64,000 nucleotides of DNA from Nectonema munidae (lineage: Eukaryota > Nematomorpha > Nectonematoida > Nectonematidae): NCBI GenBank assembly GCA_030549495.1, contig JAUIRK010000159.1, forward strand, positions 1-64,000. The letters are read 5' to 3'. The position numbers were made by a program, and so were the translations under genes. Numbering within the stretch: position 1 is the first letter of the stretch; each line of letters opens with the position of its first letter. The notes under the pieces were generated by a model. It did no database searches. It had not been told where the DNA came from and saw only the letters and a list, made by a program, of their open reading frames with translations. This document shows positions 56,501 through 64,000 of the stretch, one piece after another.

Positions 56501-59500
56501 GCATTTCATCAATAATTGATCTCCAAATCTTTTAATTGGGAGACATGCTTAAACCGCCAACGTAGTAAGTAGGGTTGTTTTTATGACCAATTTGAAGAGA
56601 ATGACATTTAGAAGAGTTGAGATCCATGCACCAGGTATTTTGGGTCAGTTTGGAATTGCATTCTAGACTCGCAAGTAGAACCACAGTATATGTTGAGGTC
56701 ATCGCGAAAAATTTGAAGTAGTACTTAATTTCGTCATCGAGGTCATTTTTGTAGATGTGAAGACAATAATTTCGAATCATAACACCGCTAATTACTTTGT
56801 TTGAAGTAGATGGATAACGTTGGTTTATATTAGTTAGAAAATAATTGATCCACTTATCGATCACAGAGTTTATACCACAGGCTTCCGGCTTCTTCAGTAA
56901 TTGTTTGAGTTGGAGTCTGTCGAAAGCTTTTCTAAAGTAAAAGTACAAAACCTCGACCGTTTTGTTTTTTTCAAGCAGGAACAGCATCATTATGAAATTC
57001 CAATAATTGTGCTACCGTTGATGTTTTTGAGGAAACCATTTTGTTAGGCATTTGTTTGTGTTTTGAAGATGAATTTTAGGACGTGAGCCTTTGTGTATAG
57101 CTGCAACTAATGCCCTTTTCCACGTATAACTCCTTCTTTCAAAGCGAAGTTAATGTGTTAGGTTAAAGGGTACGCCAAAATTTGAGATAATTCCTTTACA
57201 ACATATGGGTGAAAACGGTCGATGCCAGCAAATTTGTCGCGCGGAGTGAGTTTAGTTTTAAAATTCCAGCTTTTCACTGATTACAACGTTTTTAATTTGC
57301 GGATAATAATGCAACTCGGGTGCGACTTTTGGTGGGTGTATGTGAAGGTTCGTGAAAACAGAAGAAAAGTATTGATTGAGTGTTTCAGCAATTTCAATGT
57401 CAGATTTTATACTTAGATTTCTTTTTTTCAAAACATTTTTATAACTCCAAAAATTTTGGGAGGTTTTTTATATTCTGAAGAAGATTTCTTTCAAAAGACT
57501 TCATTGCTTTTTTTGTTTGGTATCCTGGCCTGTTTGATATTTTTGAGTTGCGACAATATTAAAGGATCTTAAAACTTCATGTATTTTTCAAAAAGCTTCT
57601 TCCTTTTTGTGTGTATAAAAGGTTAAACTGGTCATAGATGGAATGTATTTCTTTTTTTCCTTCGTACAAATTGAGCCACAATTCCGTTGACGGTATAAAC
57701 TCTCAAAACGTACAGCCATTGTATAGGTTTCACTCTTACCTGTGAGATTTCCCTCATTTTATCATAATTTCCAAGGTGGGCATTAAAATCTGCATGTTAT
57801 AGAAGCCGAAGTTTTGATATACTACGAGAAATCAAATTTAAAGCGTGATCGCTGCCTGCTTAGCGCGGAAGAATACGAATTTTTGATATATCAGAAGGGT
57901 AATAAGATCAAGAATTCGTTTCCAGCGTAATCTAACGTTGCGGTGTCATGAATTAATCGGAATAAGTTGCTCGCGTTTAGTGTGATCTAGAAAAATCACT
58001 TCGGAAGAACGTTATTATTCCTATGAAATCTGAAAGTGCCTGGTACTATTTCCAACCACTTTAAATATTTCTTGTAGCATGTGTAGAATGAAAAATATTA
58101 AATGTAAAGCTGCTTATTTTCTGATATTTGCTTCATTTTGTAAAATGTAGAGAAATTTTAAGAATTCTTCAGTTATTAAAAGAAGTTTTGATGCGAAACT
58201 CTGACTTGTTTTTTAAACTATTTTAACCCTAAATGATTTTAGACGTACATCTATGTGCAGATTTGCCACAAAGCGCAACGTGTCCAGGAAACTCAGAGTG
58301 TTTAGAAACGATAACAGGATTCGTTTGCAATTGCAAAGCAAAGTATGAATCGCATATCGATGGATCTTGCTTAGGTAAACAGAAAATAAGCCTTTTTATT
58401 CCTAATTTTATTTAATTAATTTAGATACCTGTGAGCTCAGGTATGGCCAAAAATGTCAACCCAATTCCCATTGTCAACGAATAATACTACAAAACATTTG
58501 TAACTGCAAACCACATTACAATAGAGCAGTACACGAAATAGGAAAGTGCAAAAGTAAGAACTTTTAGTTTGGACTTTCATATTAAATTTTTGTGTTTCTT
58601 AGGGAAAATTATTCTGTCCAAAATTCTCCTTATCATGGCAGTATATGTCTAAATTTCTCAAACAATTTTATTGAGATCGCGAAATGATAATCACTCTTAA
58701 TGAAATTTTTGGAACAATTCATCCTGTAGTCAGAAAGAAATTTTTTACAAATTTAAATTTAATGAAGGAAGTAAAATATTAAATAAGGGATAAAAAATTA
58801 AACATCAATACAAATCAATATAGTCCTTTGTAATAAAGGATTTTTTTTAAAAAAAAAAATTATTGTATGCACAATTTTAGAATAATTAAATTTATTTTAT
58901 GGTGAGGGTTCTTTGAAGAATTATAAAAAGAAAAGTATTTTTGTAGAACAGATTTGAGCTTTTTTGGCGTTAAAACTAAGATGAAAATGTTATATAAAGA
59001 CGATTCATGAAAATAAAATCAACATAGTTTATAGACACAACTCATTTTATTTTAAGCATAGTACAGCTATCAAGTTTCAAAAAGACTTGTGTAAAAATGG
59101 ATAATAATCATATCATATTATTTAAAATTTTAAGAACATAAAAATTGTATAAGTGGTCTGGCAAGACCACAGAGGAAACAGCATACTTAAGGGGCGTGAG
59201 TAAGGTTGGTTAGGTACTGGGTTTCGATAACTCAAGGTCTTGGGTTCGATCCCCCATCAAGCCTACTTTCTCACAGTTCGATTCAAGCGGCGCAATTGTG
59301 CCTTCTCGATGAAAACACCCCACGGTATCTTTACCTTTTTACCTTACTTAACTCAAATATACAGATATTCTTGTCTAATGATTTCATTTATAAAATATAT
59401 TTTCAAAAATTAAAACTTTTAGTTTTGTTGGTTCCGCTAAATTTAGCAAAAACAAAGAAGAAAAAATGGTCTAATGTATTAAATTTTGAAATTCAGGGGA

Positions 59501-61213
59501 TTTATCCCGAGCCAACAAAATTAGAAAAATTTCCATTTTTGAAAATATATTTTATAAATGAGAGATTATGAGAAATGATTATTTGTCATGAATTTCTTAG
59601 TCCAATTTTTGTGATAAAATTGAATTCTCTAAAAGTTAGAAATGAAATGATTCTATTTTAAATTAGTGTGATTCAAAAGCTGAGTTGAGACGACGTCCAA
59701 CAGGATACTAATTTGCTTTGATAACACCATAAATAGAAATTTTTTAAAATGGATTATTTCCATTGCTTTTCAAAAACACAAGATTTGTACACACTTGTCC
59801 CCATTGTCATTGTGTCACGGAGTAAACTTTATTGTAAAAATGTATCAAATTAAATACACAGAAAAGTGTTATATTTGTTCTTTTAAAAACATTTCAAAAT
59901 ATTGACCGCCATAAAATATCGTTTTCATAAGAAAGAAATGCTGCGTTTTATTTCATTTGATATATTTAATAAATGGCTGACAAGCTTACATAATTAAAAT
60001 ACCTTTTTATATTAAAATTTCTTGCGTGTCTTCGGATTTGATATTATACAAATGGGGAGGCAACAGTGTAAAAAAGTTTTAAGGAGTTTTTAAAATTTAA
60101 TATATTTTGTGAAAGATTATATTATTTACGATTGAATGATCGTTTCCTTATTTTTACGATAACAACAGTGACTATAAGGAAATCCAAGAAAATGAGGGTG
60201 CATTCATTCATAACTCTAATAAAATTAATACAACTACAACTCGCTATTTTTCGCATGCTTTCGACAGAAGCTCTTATTGAAAGAAAGGAAGATTTTTGTC
60301 ATTTTATTGCGTTTCTCGGGCGAAAGAAGAGCAAGGTCGGTGTGTCCGTTGACTGCGAGCTCGAAACTCGCCCTTCTCGCACGTCTTTGACACGTTTACC
60401 ATATGTTTGGCGTATCGAATTACCAAGAGCTAGAAATAGCAGTCTTCGATTTATATTTTCAGGAGTCTGTAACGGAAGCAAAAAAGGCATAATATATTTT
60501 GAAGAAGAAGACTTTTATTGCGCGTGTGACTCCGGCAGTGCATACGTGGATCGCAAATGCAAACGTAAAACTTTCTTCATCACTTTTCTCCTGATCTATT
60601 TTTCAAAATTTAGCCACCTTGGAGCATTCCAAATCATTCTTAAATTCAATAAAGACATTTCCCAACGGCTCAACTCAAATTCAATGGCGATCTGAAGCTA
60701 AAAAGAGTACTTGGGTGAAATTGGTCGAAAGATATGGATATAGAAGAGAGATAATCGAAACAGAAGTTACTACTGCCAACTTCAAAGAATATATCGATGG
60801 CCAAAAAGATATTCTACTCTCCGTGTTGAAGTTGCAAGTTGTCACATCTTCTTTAGGACAAAAATGGGAATATGATTTAAAATACACAGGAGATCTACGT
60901 ATTTTTTATATACTTATTGTATATAGACGCGGTTGGTTTTGTAAGAAATTATATATTCATTTGAAAGACAAAATTTTCAAGTTTGCACTTACTTACGTCA
61001 GTATGAAATTATCAATCGATCGAAAAATTATACCGAGCAAAGTACATGAAAAACAAAGTGTGTTCTAAAATCCAAATATCCGCAATTTTAATCTTGTTTT
61101 TATTACTCAAAAATTGATCAAATTTTTTCCTTCCAACAGATTCTTCATTTCCAAAAAAAAATTTGTTTAATGATACAAAAATGGACAAGAGACAATGCCC
61201 GATTTTTAACTGA
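53539..61213 (+). CDS. secreted EGF-repeat protein, intact 10-exon copy
   Basis: Exons: 53,539-53,581; 54,480-54,602; 54,661-54,792; 54,848-54,961; 55,017-55,052; 58,243-58,374; 58,425-58,553; 60,463-60,564; 60,614-60,898; 61,140-61,213. All introns are phase 1 with GT-AG ends; together they give 1,170 nt and 389 residues without a stop. Residues 1-19 form a signal peptide (MTASNLILSFLFIGVVHA). Next come a two-cysteine segment and a four-cysteine segment (exons 2-3), a canonical EGF module with six cysteines (exon 4, CQLTGACQKHAECVHRHGM), a 12-residue acidic linker, two more six-cysteine EGF modules (exons 6, 7), a four-cysteine module (exon 8), and a cysteine-free, probably beta-rich 95-residue domain with KWEYDLKYTGDL (exon 9). 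The tail is HSSFPKK...CPIFN. One exon per module with symmetric phase fits exon shuffling. No transmembrane helix follows the signal, so it should be released outside the cell. Intron 5 holds a LINE and intron 7 a SINE. The function and the C-terminal domain family are not recognised. Confidence 0.85.
55206..56000. other. intron sequence without match in the left arm
   Basis: Homology between the arms stops near 55,205 (left 11,411) and resumes near 57,900 (left about 9,640). This first part has no recognisable element, while the rest carries a LINE. It may be an older insertion or the ancestral intron lost on the left. Confidence 0.45.
56000..57760 (-). pseudogene. LINE fragment (RT) in intron 5 of the EGF-like gene
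   Basis: On the minus strand from 57,700 the linker before the RT shows SDIEIAETLNQYFSSVFTNL (near 57,400). Degraded palm blocks follow, then YFYFRKAFDRLQLKQLLKK (near 56,940), ISGVMIRNYCLHIYKNDLDD and NSSKCHSLQIGHKNNPTYY (near 56,600). The YADD box is replaced by unrelated residues, and several frame breaks are present. It is absent from the left arm. Confidence 0.7.
59191..59344 (+). mobile_element. tRNA-derived SINE, best-preserved copy
   Basis: A 154-bp insertion with TACTTAA at 59,184-59,190 and 59,345-59,351. The tRNA-like head GGGGCGTGAGTAAGGTTGG contains an anticodon-stem-like TGGGT-TTCGATA-ACTCA (CGA in the anticodon position) and a B box GGTTCGATCCC. The non-tRNA part contains GGCGCAATTGTGCC. 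It lies in intron 7 of the right EGF-like gene and is missing from the left arm. Confidence 0.85.
60216..60460. other. GC-richer island in intron 7, right arm only
   Basis: About 100 bp (60,325-60,430) are much richer in G+C than any neighbouring intron. The left arm has unrelated sequence at this place. It is open on both strands but has no recognised product. Confidence 0.35.
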
Positions 61214-61228
61214 AATCAATAGAAATTG

Positions 61229-61234
61229 AATAAA
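61229..61234 (+). promoter_or_regulatory. poly-A signal of right EGF-like gene
   Basis: AATAAA, 16 bp after the stop at 61,211-61,213. It is conserved at the corresponding place in the left arm. Confidence 0.6.
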
Positions 61235-61639
61235 GACGTCTGGTTTGACTGGTCAATGGATATTATGCCCTTAAACTGTAGGTTTTTAATGGGAAGAAAA
61301 AAACATTTGATTACATTTGACTAATTAAAATCAAATTTAATTAGGACATAATGTCAACATGCTTCTTTCAAATTGAAATTTTGATGTGTAAACTTGATCA
61401 ATTTCCTCAATATTTATCCTTAAAAGTTAGGTGAAGAAGATATTTATTAAGTTTATGTAACGGATTACAACAAAAAATATATATTGAAACAGGTGCAGTA
61501 GGTAACATTAAACATTAAGATACGAACTGCACAAATAGTCAGAAATGACCGCTTGTATGGCAGATATCTATAAGTTACAAGATTTAACTCAAAAATCACA
61601 GATAAGATAATAAAATAAGTAATTATTATAAAAAAATAT

Positions 61640-63090
61640 ATACATATATCTCCAACCCGTATATTACGATGATTCTTCTCCAACCTGTATTCTACGATGA
61701 TTCATCTCCAAACTATATACTACAATGATTCATCTCCAACCTGTATACTACGATGATTCATCTCCAACCTGTATACTACGATGGTTTCTATTCCATGTAC
61801 AAATAACTAGGGAGACAATGTTCAACTTTCTGTTCACATTCTGCTAGATGTAAGATTTGATATACCTCATTCGGGGAGACGATGCTACATAAGTTATTAC
61901 CTATATACATTATACCTGTATACTACGTTGGTTCATCTCCAACCTGTATACCGCAATAATTCATCTCCAACCTATATAATATATTTTATCAAATAATCAA
62001 AATAAAATTCTGTAATCAAATAATCGAAAAATATTCTTTAAAAAATCAAAAATATCAAACTTTCTGTTCATATTTTGCTACGTCATACGATGTTACAAAA
62101 GTTATTACCTATACTTTGCAATTTGCACGATTTTAAATATTATATTTGTCGAATAATCAAAGAATCGAAAAATGTTCAAATCAAAAAATATTTATTCTTT
62201 TTAAATATATCGTTGGCTCCCCTTACTTTTAGTTTCGTATGTGCATAATTTGATAAAAATTAATTATTAAAGACTAGGTTTATCTTTCAATTTTAAAAGT
62301 AAGGGGAGCAACGATATATTTAAAAAGAATAAATATTTTTTGATTTGAACATTTTTCGATTCTTTGATTATTCGACAAATATAATATTTAAAATCGTGCA
62401 AATTGCAAAGTATAGGTAATAAGTTTTGTAATATCGTATGAGGTAGCAAAATATGAACAGAAAGTTTGATATTTATTGATTTTTTAAAGAACATTTTTCG
62501 ATTCTTTGATTATATAATTTTATTTTGATTATTTGACAAATATAATATTTAAAATTATGTAAATTGTAAAGTATAGGCAATAACTTTTGTAACATCGTAT
62601 GAGGTAGCAAAATATGAACAGAAAGTTTGATATTTTTGATTTTTTAAAGAATATTTTTCGATTCTTTGATTACAGAATTTTATTTTGATTATTTGATAAA
62701 AATATATTATATAGGTTGGAGATGAATTATTGCGGTATACAGGTTGGAGATGAACCAACGTAGTATACAGGTATAATGTATATAGGTAATAACTTATGTA
62801 GCATCGTCTCCCCGAATGAGGTATATCAAATCTTACATCTAGCAGAATGTGAACAGAAAGTTGAACATTGTCTCCCTAGTTATTTGTACATGGAATAGAA
62901 ACCATCGTAGTATACAGGTTGGAGATGAATCATCGTAGTATACAGGTTGGAGATGAATCATTGTAGTATATAGTTTGGAGATGAATCATCGTAGAATACA
63001 GGTTGGAGAAGAATCATCGTAATATACGGGTTGGAGATAACACGCAAGTTGTCTACCCGCGTTCAACCGTACAGGTTATGAGAATATATC
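61640..63090. repeat. fold-back minisatellite block, right outer copy
   Basis: The forward arm (about 61,645-62,211) and inverted arm (about 62,313-63,085) contain the same minisatellite units and AT-rich boxes around a 101-bp loop. The inverted arm is longer because its loop-proximal segment is duplicated (about 62,335-62,530 and 62,530-62,705). The minisatellite units lie at 61,652-61,790 and 61,920-61,980, and inverted at 62,710-62,770 and 62,905-63,045. Confidence 0.85.
62212..62312 (+). mobile_element. 101-bp inverted-end element (loop), orientation 2
   Basis: Same element as 52,990-53,091 but reversed relative to the flanking block. The ends are GTTGGCTCCCC and GGGGAGCAAC. Confidence 0.7.
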
Positions 63091-63253
63091 ATTACATATT
63101 AGAGAAGAGTTTTCTAAACTCTTTATACTGAAAAAATATTTCTTCAATATACAAATAAATTTAGATGAGAATATATCATTACATATTAGAGAAGAGTTTT
63201 CTAAACTCTTTATACTGAAAAAATATTTCTTCAATATACAAATAAATTTAGAT
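63080..63253. repeat. 87-bp tandem duplication
   Basis: Two adjacent, virtually identical 87-bp units begin GAGAATATATCATTACATAT at 63,080 and 63,167. The identity indicates a very recent slip or unequal exchange. Confidence 0.85.
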
Positions 63254-64000
63254 TCTGAAATTAGAGTCTCTTTATAATTGGGCTGGAAATTGTCACAGAA
63301 TATAGGTAAAAATTTGTTCAAATGAAAAAAGCTTTAGTTTAAAATGCATCCCTTATCTCCTTAAATTTAATGCAGTAAACAATAATAAAAATAATATTTA
63401 TCCAAAACATATTTTTTCGAATCAAAGTGTAAATCAAACCCGCATTTAAATTTTGGTTGATTAATTCAAAATCTACAAATAAATTTAGATTCTGAGAGTA
63501 GAGTCGCTTTATAATTGTGTTGAAATTATCACATAATATAGGTAAAAATTTGTCCAAATGAAAGGAGCTTTAGTTTAAAATGCATCCCTTATAAAGGTTG
63601 TATCTAATCTAAATAAAAGTAGACTATGATTATCCAACAAAACTCATTATTTCTTCAATGTGGATGTCGAAAATTATAATTATTTTATAAAAATATAGAA
63701 ATAAATTTAGGATTAAAGTGAAAAAAAAATAAATTCATGAGATTACTTATTGATAAAAATTGATTAAAACACATATTTTGATCTATTTATCTTCTCTTTA
63801 AAAATTTATATGGAATAAACAATAATAAAATAATATTTATCCAAAACATATTTTTTTCGAATCAAAGTGTAAATCAAACCCGCACTTCAAAAGAAGTAAA
63901 AAACTAATGTTAATATATAAAAAACTGAAAACTAAAATGATTTTATAAAAATCTAAAAATAAATAGTGGACTACGATTATCCAACAAAACTTGTACATTC
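63238..64000. repeat. satellite-like array running off the window
   Basis: Irregular tandem reuse of a few blocks: CAAATAAATTTAGATTCTGA (63,238 and 63,474), CTTTAGTTTAAAATGCATCC (63,331 and 63,570), CATATTTTTTCGAATCAAAG (63,408 and 63,848) and GATTATCCAACAAAACT (63,628 and 63,975). Units are spaced about 236-445 bp apart. No coding is seen. Confidence 0.7.

Larger units (their letters stand above)
53790..62115 (+). repeat. right arm of large inverted duplication
   Basis: Partner of 4,365-12,842 in opposite orientation. It includes exons 2-10, introns, the 3' flank and the start of the minisatellite block. It retains the empty TTAA target (58,098-58,101) of the piggyBac found in the left arm. 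The inner edge lies within intron 1, so exon 1 and the promoter are outside the duplicated segment. Confidence 0.85.

Noticed and set aside
59191-59264. Possible tRNA gene
   Set aside because: Stems are imperfect, an unrelated 3' unit and target duplication are attached, and sister copies exist; it is a SINE head.
60132-60695. Plus-strand open frame of 187 codons near the 3' end of the EGF-like gene
   Set aside because: It runs from intron 7 through exon 8 and intron 8; only the exon part (60,463-60,564) is coding, and splice sites with matching phases explain the rest.
63076-63321. Minus-strand open frame with a perfectly repeated peptide
   Set aside because: The repeat arises from the 87-bp tandem DNA duplication in AT-rich satellite.

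Overview
This is an AT-rich, repeat-dense animal nuclear sequence. It has spliced genes with GT-AG introns, tRNA-derived SINEs, several LINE clades and many nested DNA transposons. An arthropod is likely, and a crustacean such as a parasitic copepod would fit, but nothing seen here proves the species.

The main structure is a large inverted duplication. A left arm (about 4,365-12,842, minus strand) and a right arm (about 53,790-62,115, plus strand) carry the same multi-exon gene for a secreted protein with EGF-like modules. The right copy reads through as 10 exons and 389 codons, with a TATA box, a signal peptide, three six-cysteine EGF modules, two shorter cysteine modules, an unrecognised C-terminal domain and a poly-A signal. 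The left copy keeps exons 2-10 open, but its signal-peptide exon lies outside the duplicated block and was not found. The arms differ by later insertions: a piggyBac and four MITEs on the left, a LINE and a SINE on the right. The right arm preserves the empty piggyBac target site.

The outer ends of both arms, and the stretch upstream of the right gene, carry one repeat block: a roughly 28-bp minisatellite plus flanking sequence. On the far right the block is a fold-back with a 101-bp loop. The same loop sits in the opposite orientation in the block before the right gene.

The spacer of about 41 kb is mostly mobile elements. In order these are: an RTE-type LINE with a 16-bp target duplication; a host-type Q/N-rich 3' exon; a hAT fragment fused to a Tigger; a Penelope-like element with a SINE in it; a short LTR-type RT fossil; several LINE pieces; an internally deleted hAT; a small two-exon host-type membrane-protein gene (30,246-31,059); and an EnSpm/CACTA element (33,861 to about 46,955) split by a 4.5-kb LINE that is itself split by a Tigger. 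Further LINE and MITE pieces lead up to the right arm. The far left (1-4,364) holds a LINE remnant, a hAT remnant and a decayed multi-exon pseudogene. The far right edge is a satellite-like array running off the window.

Only the EGF-like gene, its partner and the small membrane protein look like candidate living host genes. Almost everything else is element sequence in various states of decay.
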